Of a stretch of 64,000 nt of DNA, positions 38,853-47,198 are shown one piece after another (the first letter of the stretch is position 1; each line of letters opens with the position of its first letter). Source of the stretch: Planococcus beigongshangi (GTDB lineage Bacteria > Bacillota > Bacilli > Bacillales_A > Planococcaceae); NCBI RefSeq assembly GCF_016820495.1, contig NZ_JADHDU010000001.1:799507-863506 (forward strand). Direction: 5' to 3'. The notes under the pieces are model-generated. The model did no database searches. It saw only the letters and a program-made list of their open reading frames with translations, and had not been told where the DNA came from. The position numbers were made by a program, and so were the translations under genes.

Positions 38853-39801
38853 GGTACTGGCCATCGTAGGGCCGACAGCATCAGGAAAGACGGCACTGTC
38901 TATCCGAATGGCACAAGCACTGAATGGTGAAATCATCAACGGTGATTCCATGCAGATCTACCGGGATATGTCCATCGGCACTGCCAAGGTGAAGCCTGAG
39001 GAAATGGATGGCGTGAAGCATCATCTCCTGGACATAAAAAATCCGGAAGAGCCCTTTTCTGTAGCGGAATATCAGCAGCTGGTGCGGAGTAAAATCACAG
39101 AAATAACTGCAGCCGGCAAGTTGCCGATAATTGTCGGAGGAACCGGACTTTATGTCCAGGCCGTTTTATTCGATTACCGTTTTACAGAATCCCAGGTGGA
39201 CGAAAAGCTGCGTGAAGATCTATACGATGAATTGGACCGGTATGGGCCTCTTCATATGCATAAAAAGTTGACTGCACTGGATCCGGCGGCTGATATTCAT
39301 CCCAATAACACAAGAAGAGTGATCCGTGCCCTTGAAATCCTGCTTGGCAGTGAGGAAAAAGTTGACCGGAGCCTCGCATTGCAGCCGATGTACAATGAAG
39401 TGATCGTCGGCATCGATATGCCGCGGAACCTTTTATATGAAAGAATTGACCGCAGGGTCGATGGGATGATGGATGAAGGGCTGCTGGATGAAGTCCGTGC
39501 CCTTCATGCGAAAGGGCTAAGGGATGTGCAGTCGATTCAGGCGATCGGCTACAAAGAAATGTACGCGTATCTTGATGGGAAACTGGATCTGGCTGAGGCG
39601 ATTGTAAAACTTAAAAAGAATTCACGGAATTATGCTAAACGGCAATTGACCTACTTCCGCAATAAATTGCCGATCTTCTGGATAGACGGCCAAAAGCCTT
39701 TGCAGGAAAATATTGAAATAATTGAGCAGTTTATGCAGGAAAACGAGCGGGAGCGTCGAATTGAATTAATTGGTGCATCAAAAAAAGAACAGGGGAAATA
39801 G
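38845..39801 (+). CDS. miaA: tRNA dimethylallyltransferase MiaA
   Basis: Adds a dimethylallyl group to A37 of tRNAs reading codons beginning with U. The 318 residues carry the P-loop [11 protein letters not shown] (8-18), [18 protein letters not shown], and [15 protein letters not shown]. It overlaps the hydrolase gene by eight bases, and hfq begins ten bases after its stop, the common miaA-hfq arrangement. miaB, which modifies the same nucleotide further, is not in the ymdB-ricA interval where B. subtilis has it. Confidence 0.96.
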   Translation: MIEVLAIVGPTASGKTALSIRMAQALNGEIINGDSMQIYRDMSIGTAKVKPEEMDGVKHHLLDIKNPEEPFSVAEYQQLVRSKITEITAAGKLPIIVGGTGLYVQAVLFDYRFTESQVDEKLREDLYDELDRYGPLHMHKKLTALDPAADIHPNNTRRVIRALEILLGSEEKVDRSLALQPMYNEVIVGIDMPRNLLYERIDRRVDGMMDEGLLDEVRALHAKGLRDVQSIQAIGYKEMYAYLDGKLDLAEAIVKLKKNSRNYAKRQLTYFRNKLPIFWIDGQKPLQENIEIIEQFMQENERERRIELIGASKKEQGK

Positions 39802-39811
39802 GGGGATAATC

Positions 39812-40036
39812 ATGAAACCGGTAAATATTCAGGATGTTTATTTAAATCAGCTTCGTAAAAATAATATTTTTGTTACAGTCTTCTTACTCAATGGCTTCCA
39901 ATTGAAAGGAACCATTAAATCTTATGATAATTTTACGGTGCTGGTTGAGACAGACGGAAAACAACAGCTTATTTACAAGCATGCCATCTCCACATTTTCA
40001 CCGGCTAAACCGGTGTCGATCGAACATCAGGAATAA
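39812..40036 (+). CDS. hfq: RNA chaperone Hfq
   Basis: Hexameric Sm-like RNA-binding protein. The 74 residues include the Sm1 motif [22 protein letters not shown] and the Sm2 motif LIYKHAIST, which forms the uridine-binding pocket. Length and sequence are near those of B. subtilis Hfq (73). ATG 39812 follows AGGGGG; the in-frame extension upstream lies in miaA. It is last in the mutS-to-hfq run and ends at a terminator, with a repeat fragment between. Confidence 0.96.
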   Translation: MKPVNIQDVYLNQLRKNNIFVTVFLLNGFQLKGTIKSYDNFTVLVETDGKQQLIYKHAISTFSPAKPVSIEHQE

Positions 40037-40038
40037 CC

Positions 40039-40072
40039 GAAAAGCGACGGCGGCCGTTCAGCTCTGACAGGC
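40039..40072 (-). repeat. Fragment of the 118-125 bp repeat family
   Basis: GAAAAGCGACGG...TTCAGCTCTGACAG lies directly after the hfq stop. It matches the reverse complement of unit ends in the 17.9 kb array and the start of units at 63.5 kb. Only about 34 bases are recognisable. Confidence 0.65.
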
Positions 40073-40090
40073 AACAGTCATTCTATTGAG

Positions 40091-40119
40091 AACCGGCCCA
40101 TTTTCGTGGCCGGTTTTTC
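40091..40119 (+). terminator. hfq terminator
   Basis: AACCGGCC (40091-40098) and GGCCGGTT (40108-40115) around a nine-base loop, then TTT. Ends the mutS-hfq transcription unit. Confidence 0.9.
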
Positions 40120-40121
40120 AT

Positions 40122-40150
40122 TTGACAGCGGGAAATTTTGGGGATAGGAT
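40122..40150 (+). promoter_or_regulatory. Promoter for the rhodanese gene
   Basis: Consensus TTGACA (40122-40127), 17-base spacer, TAGGAT (40145-40150). Located right after the hfq terminator. Confidence 0.7.
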
Positions 40151-40184
40151 TTTAAAGTAGATAATTGGTTCGGAGGTGGAAAAT

Positions 40185-40484
40185 ATGAAAACAATTACAA
40201 CTGATGAGTTGCAGCAACGCTTGGAAGCTGGCGAAGACTTGAATATCATCGATGTGCGTGAAGCGGATGAAGTGGCTGCCGGAATGATTCCCGGGGCAAA
40301 GCATATTCCTCTTGGCGAAATCGAGAACCGCGTCAGCGAGCTGGGCGATACAAAACCTTATTACATGGTCTGCCGTTCTGGTGCCCGCAGCGGCCGCGCA
40401 AGTGAATTCCTGAATGACCAGGGAGTGGAAGCCATTAATGTTGAAGGCGGAATGCTGAACTGGAACGGTGAATCACAGGCGTAA
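40185..40484 (+). CDS. Single-domain rhodanese-like sulfurtransferase
   Basis: The 99-residue protein is one rhodanese domain. NIIDVREADEVAAGMIPGAKHIPLGEI is the CH2A-like region, and YYMVCRSGARSG holds the active-site loop with catalytic C63 in CRSGAR, typical of small thiosulfate sulfurtransferases. ATG 40185 follows CGGAGGTGG. It has its own promoter and a bidirectional terminator, so it is a single-gene unit. The physiological sulfur donor and acceptor cannot be inferred. Confidence 0.9.
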   Translation: MKTITTDELQQRLEAGEDLNIIDVREADEVAAGMIPGAKHIPLGEIENRVSELGDTKPYYMVCRSGARSGRASEFLNDQGVEAINVEGGMLNWNGESQA

Positions 40485-40500
40485 AATGATTGAGCTAATT

Positions 40501-40538
40501 AAAACTGCCGCCCGGAATTTTCCGGGCGGCAGTTTTTT
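40501..40538. terminator. Bidirectional terminator, rhodanese / TRIC gene
   Basis: AAAACTGCCGCCCGG and CCGGGCGGCAGTTTT form a stem of at least 15 pairs with A and T flanks on both sides. It serves the converging + and - genes. Confidence 0.93.
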
Positions 40539-41139
40539 ATGATGTAATTTTTCTGGACGGCAGACGCCATTTGTAGGTATAGGAAAAAATCCGCAGAACT
40601 GTGATCAAGGTAAACAATAAATACAAAATGATATCATCCCTGATCAAATCGAAACTGATCAATAATCCGGCAAGGGCAGCCCACACCGCATAAATTTCAG
40701 CTTTCAGTACAAGTGGTTTCCGTCCCGCCAATAGATCCCGTATGATTCCGCCTCCTGACCCTGTCAGCACAGCTGCAGCGATTACTGCGTAGATGGGAAG
40801 ATTTAATTCGACTGCATATAGCGCCCCTTGAACGGCAAAAGCGGATAATCCGATGGCATCGAAGAAATTCCCCCAGCGGTTCCACTGACCAAGCAGCCGG
40901 TGTGGAAACAGGAACACTATAGTAATCGAGACCAGAGCAAGCTGGAACATCATTTCCTGTTCCCATAAGGCGGAAACCGGAACGCCAATCAGCAGATTGC
41001 GGACAGCCCCGCCTCCAAAAGCGGTAACAAAACCGAGGAGATAGACGCCGAAAATATCATATTCTTCTTCCATTGCAATAATGGCGCCAGATATAGCAAA
41101 AGCGATCGTGCCGATCGCACTTAGAACTTCCCAGGCCAT
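40537..41139 (-). CDS. UPF0126/TRIC-type membrane channel protein
   Basis: Six- to seven-helix membrane protein of 200 residues with two repeats of the UPF0126 domain (first: IGTIAFAISGAIIAMEEEYDIFGVYLLG; second: IGLSAFAVQGALYA...AVLTGSGGGIIRDLLAGRKP). Bacterial TRIC homologues conduct cations; some relatives are associated with glycine transport, so the substrate is open. GGGAVRNLLIGVP and GGGIIRDLLAG are the paired signature loops. The start at 41139 (MAWEV) has GGGGAGTGA upstream; the longer frame to 41211 lacks a site. Confidence 0.88.
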   Translation of the reverse strand: MAWEVLSAIGTIAFAISGAIIAMEEEYDIFGVYLLGFVTAFGGGAVRNLLIGVPVSALWEQEMMFQLALVSITIVFLFPHRLLGQWNRWGNFFDAIGLSAFAVQGALYAVELNLPIYAVIAAAVLTGSGGGIIRDLLAGRKPLVLKAEIYAVWAALAGLLISFDLIRDDIILYLLFTLITVLRIFSYTYKWRLPSRKITS

Positions 41140-41171
41140 GCTTATCACTCCCCGATTCTTCAACTGTATGA

Positions 41172-41199
41172 ATTGTATCAGAATTTGACGCAATTTCAA
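41172..41199 (-). promoter_or_regulatory. Promoter candidate for the TRIC gene
   Basis: On the minus strand TTGAAA (41199-41194), a 16-base spacer and TACAAT (41177-41172). It overlaps the divergent ynbB promoter. Confidence 0.5.
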
Positions 41200-41214
41200 G
41201 CTAATGGCCATAAT
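41185..41214 (+). promoter_or_regulatory. Promoter candidate for ynbB
   Basis: TTGACG (41185-41190), 18-base spacer, CATAAT (41209-41214), about 30 bases before the ynbB start. Confidence 0.6.
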
Positions 41215-41244
41215 AGAGAGAATAAAAACAGAACGGAGATTATT

Positions 41245-42477
41245 ATGCTGAATTCAATCAGAGTAACAGAGAAAAAAATATGGACCCAATTATCACAGGC
41301 GGATGACATCGCACTCCTCAACCAGCAGAAAGTGCTTACGGCTTTCCATAACCAAAAAGTGAGTGACCATCACTTCAATCCATCGACAGGATATGGCTAT
41401 GACGATGAAGGGCGGGATACACTGGAGAAAGTGTATGCTGATGTCTTCAAGGCTGAAGCGGCACTTGTCCGTTCCCAGATCATTTCAGGGACCCACGCCA
41501 TAACCATCGCATTGTTCGGTGTCCTGAGACCAGGGGATGAACTGATCTATATAACAGGCAAGCCTTACGATACATTGGCTTCAATCGTCAGCGGCGGAGA
41601 ACAGGACACGGGTTCGTTGCGTGATTTTGGAATCGGCTACCGCCATATCGACCTAGGGGCGGACAATAAACCGGATTGGGATGCAATAGGCGATGCCATC
41701 ACTGATAAAACCAAGGTTGTAGCCATTCAGCGCTCCAGAGGCTATGATACACGGCCATCATTCACAGTGGATGAAATTGAAGATATGGTGCAGAAGATCC
41801 GAAAGATCAAAGAGGACGCCATCATTTTTGTGGACAATTGCTACGGGGAATTTGTGGAGGAGCGGGAACCGGTTGAAGCGGGAGCAGATCTCATTGCGGG
41901 ATCCCTGATAAAAAATCCTGGTGGCGGACTGGCGAAAATAGGGGGCTATATTGCCGGTCGTCAGGATTTAGTGGAAAAATGCGGTTATCGCATGACTTCT
42001 CCGGGTATAGGGGGAGAGGCGGGTGCTTCGTTGAGTACATTGCCTGATATGTATCAGGGATTTTTCATGGCTCCCCATATTGTGGCCCAAGCGCTGAAAG
42101 GCGCTATTTTTACTGCTGCTTTACTGGAAACGGAAGGCATGGTCACAACGCCGCATTTTGCAGATAAGCGTACGGATTTGATCCAGTCGGTATCATTTGC
42201 TTCCGCTGAGCAAATGATCGCATTCTGCCGGACCATCCAGGCAAATTCCCCGGTCAATGCCCAGTTCCTGCCGGAAGCGGCCTATATGCCGGGATATGCA
42301 GACGATGTCATCATGGCAGCCGGTACTTTTGTGCAGGGTTCAAGCATCGAATTGACGGCAGACGGCCCGATCCGTCCCCCGTATACAGCCTTTATCCAAG
42401 GTGGATTAACTTACGAGCATGTCAAAATCGCCGTTATGAATGCCGTACACTATTTGAAAAAGAATAAATTATTGTAA
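41245..42477 (+). CDS. ynbB: YnbB, PLP-dependent cystathionine gamma-lyase-like protein
   Basis: PLP enzyme of the family annotated as aluminum resistance/methionine gamma-lyase-like, 410 residues. The pyridoxal lysine is K223 in AGSLIKNPGGGLAKIGGYI, and DNCYGEFVE (197-205) supplies the cofactor aspartate. The N-terminal FNPSTGYGYDDEGRDTLEKVYA is characteristic. ATG 41245 with ACGGAG upstream was selected. It precedes glnR, as in B. subtilis; hflX and spoVK, which lie before ynbB there, are missing. The reaction is not established. Confidence 0.9.
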   Translation: MLNSIRVTEKKIWTQLSQADDIALLNQQKVLTAFHNQKVSDHHFNPSTGYGYDDEGRDTLEKVYADVFKAEAALVRSQIISGTHAITIALFGVLRPGDELIYITGKPYDTLASIVSGGEQDTGSLRDFGIGYRHIDLGADNKPDWDAIGDAITDKTKVVAIQRSRGYDTRPSFTVDEIEDMVQKIRKIKEDAIIFVDNCYGEFVEEREPVEAGADLIAGSLIKNPGGGLAKIGGYIAGRQDLVEKCGYRMTSPGIGGEAGASLSTLPDMYQGFFMAPHIVAQALKGAIFTAALLETEGMVTTPHFADKRTDLIQSVSFASAEQMIAFCRTIQANSPVNAQFLPEAAYMPGYADDVIMAAGTFVQGSSIELTADGPIRPPYTAFIQGGLTYEHVKIAVMNAVHYLKKNKLL

Positions 42478-42485
42478 AATTCGTA

Positions 42486-42502
42486 TGTCATATTACCTTA
42501 CA
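42486..42502. promoter_or_regulatory. GlnR/TnrA operator 1 of glnRA
   Basis: TGTCATATTACCTTACA is an exact match to TGTNA-N7-TNACA, the binding site of GlnR and TnrA. Confidence 0.9.
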
Positions 42503-42507
42503 TGCAG

Positions 42508-42536
42508 TTGACAGGAAATCTGACATGATGTAAAGT
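42508..42536 (+). promoter_or_regulatory. glnRA promoter overlapping GlnR operator 2
   Basis: TTGACA (42508-42513), 17-base spacer, TAAAGT (42531-42536). A second GlnR box, TGACAGGAAATCTGACA (42509-42525), one mismatch from consensus, covers the -35 and spacer. Two operators at these positions match B. subtilis glnRA, where GlnR represses under nitrogen excess. Confidence 0.85.
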
Positions 42537-42569
42537 TATAAATGAAGTACAAGATAAAGGGTGAACAAT

Positions 42570-42953
42570 ATGGCAAATCGTGTCCGACGTTCGATGCCGA
42601 TCTTGCCGATCAGCATCGTGATGCAGCTGACAGAGTTGACTGCACGTCAAATTCGTTATTACGAAGAGCACGGATTAATCAGTCCAGCCCGGACGGATGG
42701 GAACAAGCGCATGTTTTCGCTTTATGATGTCGACAAACTGCTTGAGATCAAAGATTACCTGGATCAGGGCCTGAACATGGCGGGCATCAAAAAAATGTTC
42801 GAAATGGCCAGCCGTCCGCAGAATGTCATGTCAGAACCGAAAAACCTCAGTGATGAGGATGTAAGGAGAATTTTCCGGGAAGAAATGATCCCAGGAAAAT
42901 CCTTCACCGGCAAGAATTTCAGACAAGGTGATTTATCCCGGTTCTATCAATAG
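42570..42953 (+). CDS. glnR: Glutamine synthetase repressor GlnR
   Basis: MerR-family repressor of nitrogen genes, activated by feedback-inhibited glutamine synthetase. The 127 residues contain the N-terminal winged helix (SIVMQLTELTARQIRYYEEHGLISPARTDGNKRMFSLYDV) and a C-terminal tail of the type that contacts GlnA. Start ATG 42570 uses AAAGGGTGA; the in-frame GTG at 42561 lies on the ribosome binding site. The two GlnR boxes upstream indicate autoregulation. Confidence 0.95.
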   Translation: MANRVRRSMPILPISIVMQLTELTARQIRYYEEHGLISPARTDGNKRMFSLYDVDKLLEIKDYLDQGLNMAGIKKMFEMASRPQNVMSEPKNLSDEDVRRIFREEMIPGKSFTGKNFRQGDLSRFYQ

Positions 42954-42992
42954 CACCGGGTTACATAAAATTTATAGGAGAGTGAAAAGAGC

Positions 42993-44327
42993 ATGGGCAA
43001 GTATTCGAAAGAAGACATTCAAAGATTAGTTAAAGAGGAGGATGTTAACTTCATCCGCCTGCAATTCACAGACATACTGGGAGTTATCAAAAATGTTGAA
43101 ATTCCGACATCCCAGCTTGAAAAAGCGCTGGACAATAAAATGATGTTTGATGGTTCATCAATCGACGGATTTGTCAGAATCGAAGAATCTGACATGTATC
43201 TGTTTCCTGATCTTGATACATGGGTCGTATTCCCATGGATTACAGGCAAGGGGAAAGTTGCCCGCCTGATCTGTGATATCTATAATGCGGATGGCACTCC
43301 ATTTGCCGGCGATCCCCGCAATAACTTGAAACGTGTCTTGAAAGAAATGGAAGAACTAGGATTCACTCATTTCAATCTTGGGCCTGAACCGGAATTCTTC
43401 CTGTTCAAATTGGACGAAAGAGGCGAACCGTCTCTGGAGTTGAATGACCACGGCGGTTATTTTGACCTTGCACCGATGGACCTTGGGGAAAATTGCCGTC
43501 GCGATATCGTTTTGGAACTGGAAGAAATGGGCTTTGAAATTGAAGCTTCCCATCACGAAGTAGCTCCAGGACAGCACGAAATCGACTTTAAATATGCAGA
43601 TGCCATCAAAGCGTGTGATGACATCCAGACATTTAAATTGGTTGTAAAAACTATCGCTAGAAAACACGGACTTCATGCGACATTCATGCCGAAACCGCTG
43701 TTCGGTGTCAATGGATCCGGAATGCACATGAACGTATCCCTCTTCAATGGCAATGAAAATGCTTTCCTTGATGAAGATGGCGAAATGAAGTTAAGTGAGA
43801 CAGCTTATCAGTTCATGGCTGGTATCCTGGAACATGCACAAGGGTTTACAGCTGTCACGAACCCGACAGTAAACTCTTACAAGCGTCTTGTACCGGGTTA
43901 TGAAGCGCCATGCTACGTAGCTTGGTCTGGTCAGAACCGCAGCCCGCTGATCCGCATCCCGGCATCTCGCGGCTTGTCGACACGTGTTGAAGTCAGATCA
44001 GTCGATCCGGCAGCAAACCCATACCTGGCAATGGCTGTTTTGCTTGGTGCAGGACTTGACGGCATCAAACGTAAATTGACTCCGCCAAAACCGGTTGACC
44101 GCAACATCTATGCGATGAACAAAAAAGAGCGTCAGGCAGTAGGCATCGAAGACCTGCCGAGCACTTTGTATGCAGCTTTACAAGAGTTGCAGGCGGATGA
44201 AGTGATGACTAAATCTCTTGGAAGCCACATCCTGAACAATTTCGTCGAAGCGAAAGAGATCGAGTGGGATATGTTCCGTACAACCGTACACCCGTGGGAG
44301 CGCGAGCAGTATCTGAAAATGTACTAA
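42993..44327 (+). CDS. glnA: Glutamine synthetase, type I-alpha
   Basis: Makes glutamine from glutamate, ammonia and ATP. The 444 residues match the short GSI-alpha class: [28 protein letters not shown] (metal ligands), [12 protein letters not shown] and [13 protein letters not shown]. The class is not adenylylated; control is by feedback and protein binding. R61-type GlnR-signalling region is present in [11 protein letters not shown] follows TAGGAGAG; 39 bases separate it from glnR, without a terminator. Confidence 0.97.
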   Translation: MGKYSKEDIQRLVKEEDVNFIRLQFTDILGVIKNVEIPTSQLEKALDNKMMFDGSSIDGFVRIEESDMYLFPDLDTWVVFPWITGKGKVARLICDIYNADGTPFAGDPRNNLKRVLKEMEELGFTHFNLGPEPEFFLFKLDERGEPSLELNDHGGYFDLAPMDLGENCRRDIVLELEEMGFEIEASHHEVAPGQHEIDFKYADAIKACDDIQTFKLVVKTIARKHGLHATFMPKPLFGVNGSGMHMNVSLFNGNENAFLDEDGEMKLSETAYQFMAGILEHAQGFTAVTNPTVNSYKRLVPGYEAPCYVAWSGQNRSPLIRIPASRGLSTRVEVRSVDPAANPYLAMAVLLGAGLDGIKRKLTPPKPVDRNIYAMNKKERQAVGIEDLPSTLYAALQELQADEVMTKSLGSHILNNFVEAKEIEWDMFRTTVHPWEREQYLKMY

Positions 44328-44334
44328 AAATCAG

Positions 44335-44363
44335 GTTGGAGCTTAAGTGCTCCAACTTTTTTT
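44335..44363 (+). terminator. glnRA terminator
   Basis: GTTGGAGC (44335-44342), loop TTAAGT, GCTCCAAC (44349-44356), then seven T. Confidence 0.92.
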
Positions 44364-44531
44364 CTGGAAAAGTTGTAGTTTCAATTTGACCATTTTCAAT
44401 TAAAAAATGGAGAACGGGTTCAAATAAGTTATAAACTTCATTGAACTGGGTATAATGTAATATCCTGACCATTTAATAACTCGTACTGAATTTTCTTTGC
44501 TCGCAAGGAGGATTTTGTGGGAGGTGATTAA

Positions 44532-44741
44532 ATGGGCAAGATTCAGGGCGTTGAAAACCTGCTTGTTTATTTGGAGTCTGTGGGATACCCGCTGACCGAA
44601 CAGCAGATCGACGAATTCCTGCGGGCAAGAACAATTCCGCACAGCAAACCGTATGGTGGAATCATTGTCTTTGACAGCAATCACATCGAATGGTGGATGG
44701 ACTTGCGCCGCAAGCACGAATTCAAACCGAAAATAAAGTGA
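44532..44741 (+). CDS. Small protein, excisionase/MerR-type HTH_17-like
   Basis: Not recognised by name. The 69-residue product has an N-terminal helix pair (NLLVYLESVGYPLTEQQIDEFL) followed by IPHSKPYGGIIVFDSNHIEWWM, which resembles the wing and C-terminal helix of small excisionase/MerR-like DNA-binding proteins (pattern IPH-x-K...FD...I-x-W). A strong GGGAGGTGA precedes the ATG, and a TATAAT at 44451 and a terminator frame it as a single gene. Basic C terminus (RRKHEFKPKIK). Real gene likely; DNA binding is inference from the pattern only. Confidence 0.7.
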   Translation: MGKIQGVENLLVYLESVGYPLTEQQIDEFLRARTIPHSKPYGGIIVFDSNHIEWWMDLRRKHEFKPKIK

Positions 44742-44745
44742 ACGG

Positions 44746-44790
44746 AAAACTCCGGGTCTGCCTGAAATACAGGGCAGCTCCGGAGTTTTT
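44746..44790 (+). terminator. Terminator after the small HTH-like gene
   Basis: AAAACTCCGG (44746-44755) pairs with CCGGAGTTTT (44780-44789), and an inner CTGCCTG/CAGGGCAG extends it. T tract follows. Confidence 0.88.
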
Positions 44791-44886
44791 ATATCGGCGC
44801 CATTTTATTTAAAATGGGTGAAGTTCTGATGGATTGGTATGTTAAACTGGATATGATGAAGGAAACTGCAGATGGGAGGAAGTTCG

Positions 44887-45081
44887 ATGAAAAGTTTTAA
44901 GCTTGAATTCTTTTTTGACCAGGGGAATACACTGACACACCAGGTGAAAGCGACCAGCAAAGAGTCTGCGTTAAGCAGCATCCCTACAAACGGCACCTAT
45001 GAATTCCAGGATGAACAGGATAAGAAAGCCTATCGGATCACCATCAATCTAGTAAAATATATTATCGTTTCAGAGGTCTAG
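44887..45081 (+). CDS. Hypothetical 64-residue protein
   Basis: Not recognised. MKSFKLEFFFDQGNTLTHQVKATSKESALSSI... reads like a small alternating beta-strand and helix fold: charged strand, turn, helix, then a hydrophobic C-terminal strand (YRITINLVKYIIVSEV). ATG 44887 lies six bases after GGGAGGA, better than the ATG at 44872. No signal peptide or cysteine. A terminator-like hairpin follows and then the long repeat element. Gene call rests on the ribosome binding site and coding-like composition. Confidence 0.6.
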   Translation: MKSFKLEFFFDQGNTLTHQVKATSKESALSSIPTNGTYEFQDEQDKKAYRITINLVKYIIVSEV

Positions 45082-45096
45082 TTTCTGAAGGTGGAT

Positions 45097-45121
45097 AACG
45101 CTGCTGGTTGCGGCGTTTTTT
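45097..45121 (+). terminator. Weak terminator hairpin
   Basis: AACGC-TGC...GC-GGCGTT short stem followed by seven T residues, 15 bases after the small gene. Confidence 0.6.
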
Positions 45122-45168
45122 TATGGCATCAAATAAAACCCCCTATATACGTTGAACTAAAGAAATAA

Positions 45169-45705
45169 TATTTATATACCGCTTAGGCGCTATGAACAGT
45201 GCAAAGATTGTGCTCCACCGCTGCGCTCGTCGCAAAGGCTACGCCACCTGCATTTGGAGTACCTTGGCTCCCGCAATAAGCCGAGAAGAGCACTCGTCTT
45301 CTGCACCACTCGGCCTTGGCCTGCTCTTGAGTCGCGCCTTTGCTGAGGTCGACTTCCAGATTTGAAGTGAATCAGTAAAGACTTCCTATAGTTTCAGCAC
45401 AGCGTTAAGCATCCACTCGGACGAAGGTCCGAGTTTGTTTCTAGAAACCACTTCAGCATGAGAAGGGTTTCTAAGATATGGAGCAAAACAGCGCAGAAAA
45501 CCGTACTGCTCCACCAGCGCTTTGCGCTTCGTCGCAAAAGTTCGACCGAATGTGATTCGGTCGAACTCTTCCTGCGGCTTAGCGACACGACCGATACACC
45601 GCAGGAAGCGAAGCGTACGAGGAGGATTGGGCGGGAGCACGCTGGAAAGCGAAGCTGTTTTGTGGAATATCGGTTTCTGTAGAGTATTTAGTTTAACTTA
45701 TATAG
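45169..45705 (+). repeat. Structured intergenic element, long copy (B)
   Basis: Non-coding element of about 537 bases, colinear with the copy at 59.6 kb but with two extra modules (45211-45275 and 45507-45570). Shared landmarks are the core AATAAGCCGAGAAGAGCAC, stem ACTCGGAC/GTCCGAGT with GAAG loop, a long-range inverted repeat GCAAAACAGC ... GCTGTTTTG bounding the right half, CCTGCGG/CCGCAGG, and the right end GTGGAATATCGG. The second module has an 11-base perfect inverted repeat TTCGACCGAAT/ATTCGGTCGAA (45541-45565). It fills the 658-base gap 45082-45739 and ends 35 bases before the methyltransferase. No transposase or good coding frame. Confidence 0.85.
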
Positions 45706-45739
45706 CTCAAAATCGAAATTTCGTGAAAGAGGGATGACG

Positions 45740-46474
45740 ATGGAATATAGAGGACCACTGGCATATGATGAAAAAGATTTTCTGGAAACGTATCTGAAGA
45801 GGCGGTCGCGTCCCGACAGCCCGAATAATGCCATCGAGGGGCCGATCCTGACTGCGCTGCTGGGGGATATTAAAGGGATGGCAATACTGGACCTAGGATC
45901 TGGGGACGGTGGATACGGCAAGGAGCTGTTGCTGAACGGGGCTCAGAAATATACGGCTGTAGAAGGGTCTCCCGCAATGATGGCACTGGCAAGTGAGAAT
46001 CTCGCAGGTCTCAATGCTGAACTGCATCTTACTGCAATGGAAAATTTCCGCTTTGCCGAGAACAGCAGCGATATTGTCATTTCCAGAATGGCCATGCACT
46101 ATATTGAAAATCTTGATAAACTGCTCTCTTCAATCAAGTCGGCCTTAAAAAAAGACGGTAAATTCATCTTCAGTGTCCAGCATCCCCTGACGACTTCATC
46201 TTTTAAAAGCAAGAGTGCCGGTGAACGGAAAGGCGACTGGATTGTGGATGATTATTTTCAGCAGGGCAGGCGGGATGAGCCCTGCATGGGGAAGACCATC
46301 ATCAAATATCACCGGACGATTGAAACTTATTTCACTTTATTGTCGAAAGCCGGCTTTTTGGTAGAAGCACTGCAGGAAGGTGAACCTGTAGAGGAGAATT
46401 TTACCTCATCCGAAGAATATGAGCGGCGAAAGAGAATACCGGTCGTCCTCGTTTTTTCATGCAGGAAAGAATAG
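45740..46474 (+). CDS. Class I SAM-dependent methyltransferase
   Basis: The 244 residues carry motif I AILDLGSGDGGYGKELL near 49-65, the acidic end of strand 2 (YTAVEGSPAMMALA), motif II-like DIVISRMAMHYIENLDKLLSSI and motif III (LKKDGKFIFSVQHPL). This is a small-molecule-type Methyltransf_11/25 fold; the substrate is unknown. ATG 45740 is six bases after AGAGGG, so it was preferred over ATG 45734. It is alone, between a repeat element and lexA, with a shared terminator. Confidence 0.82.
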   Translation: MEYRGPLAYDEKDFLETYLKRRSRPDSPNNAIEGPILTALLGDIKGMAILDLGSGDGGYGKELLLNGAQKYTAVEGSPAMMALASENLAGLNAELHLTAMENFRFAENSSDIVISRMAMHYIENLDKLLSSIKSALKKDGKFIFSVQHPLTTSSFKSKSAGERKGDWIVDDYFQQGRRDEPCMGKTIIKYHRTIETYFTLLSKAGFLVEALQEGEPVEENFTSSEEYERRKRIPVVLVFSCRKE

Positions 46475-46496
46475 CCAGGCAAATGGTATGTGAATA

Positions 46497-46533
46497 GTAA
46501 AAAGCCAATGGGGCATGCCCATTGGCTTTTTTT
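46497..46533. terminator. Bidirectional terminator, methyltransferase / lexA
   Basis: AAAGCCAATGGG (46501-46512) and CCCATTGGCTTT (46518-46529) with loop GCATG and A/T tracts on both sides. Confidence 0.93.
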
Positions 46534-46535
46534 CG

Positions 46536-47156
46536 TTAATGGATCTGGCGGTAAACTCCGACCACTTTGCCGAGGATGGAAACTTTTTCGACGATGATGG
46601 GATCCATTGATGAGTTTTCTGGTTGAAGGCGGAAGTAATTGTCTTCACGGAAGAAACGTTTGACAGTCGCTTCATCTTCTTCGGTCATAGCTACAACGAT
46701 ATCACCGTTATTGGCTGTCTGCTGCTGTTTGACGATGACGTAATCACCGTTCAGGATGCCAGCCTCGATCATACTTTCACCCATGATTTCAAGCATGAAG
46801 ATGTGATCGTCTTCTGTGCCGTAAGATTGCGGCAGCGGGAAATACTCCTCAACATTTTCAATTGCCGTGATCGGTTGGCCGGCAGTAACTTTACCGATGA
46901 GGGGAACATGCAGCACCGGGCTTTTATCGACTAGGGCTTCTTCAGTGGAAATAACTTCGATGGCTCTCGGTTTAGTCGGGTCACGGCGGATCAGGCCTTT
47001 GCTCTCCAGCCGCGCAAGATGGCCATGGACCGTAGAACTGGAAGCAAGTCCAACTGCTTCCCCTATTTCACGGACGGATGGTGGATAGCCCTTTTTTTGT
47101 ACTTCATCTTTTATGAAAGTCAGTATATCTTCCTGTCGCTTCGATACTTTTTTCAA
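46536..47156 (-). CDS. lexA: SOS repressor LexA
   Basis: Represses DNA-damage genes and self-cleaves when RecA is activated. The 206 residues have the winged helix ([27 protein letters not shown]), the cleavage site A92-G93 in KVTAGQP, and the S128/K166 catalytic dyad (MGESM; ATVKRFF). TTG 47156 was chosen: it gives [12 protein letters not shown] like homologues (B. subtilis 205 residues) with AGAGGTGA at good distance; GTG 47165 overlaps that site. Divergent from yneA across a region with several LexA boxes. Confidence 0.96.
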   Translation of the reverse strand: MKKVSKRQEDILTFIKDEVQKKGYPPSVREIGEAVGLASSSTVHGHLARLESKGLIRRDPTKPRAIEVISTEEALVDKSPVLHVPLIGKVTAGQPITAIENVEEYFPLPQSYGTEDDHIFMLEIMGESMIEAGILNGDYVIVKQQQTANNGDIVVAMTEEDEATVKRFFREDNYFRLQPENSSMDPIIVEKVSILGKVVGVYRQIH

Positions 47157-47198
47157 CAGTTTCACCTCTTTTGATTAATCTACTTGTTTTCTAATTTT

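Noticed and set aside
45386..45737. Several 64-84 codon frames inside the long repeat element
   Set aside because: They overlap one another on both strands, are not kept open at the same positions in the copy at 59.6 kb, and lack ribosome binding sites.
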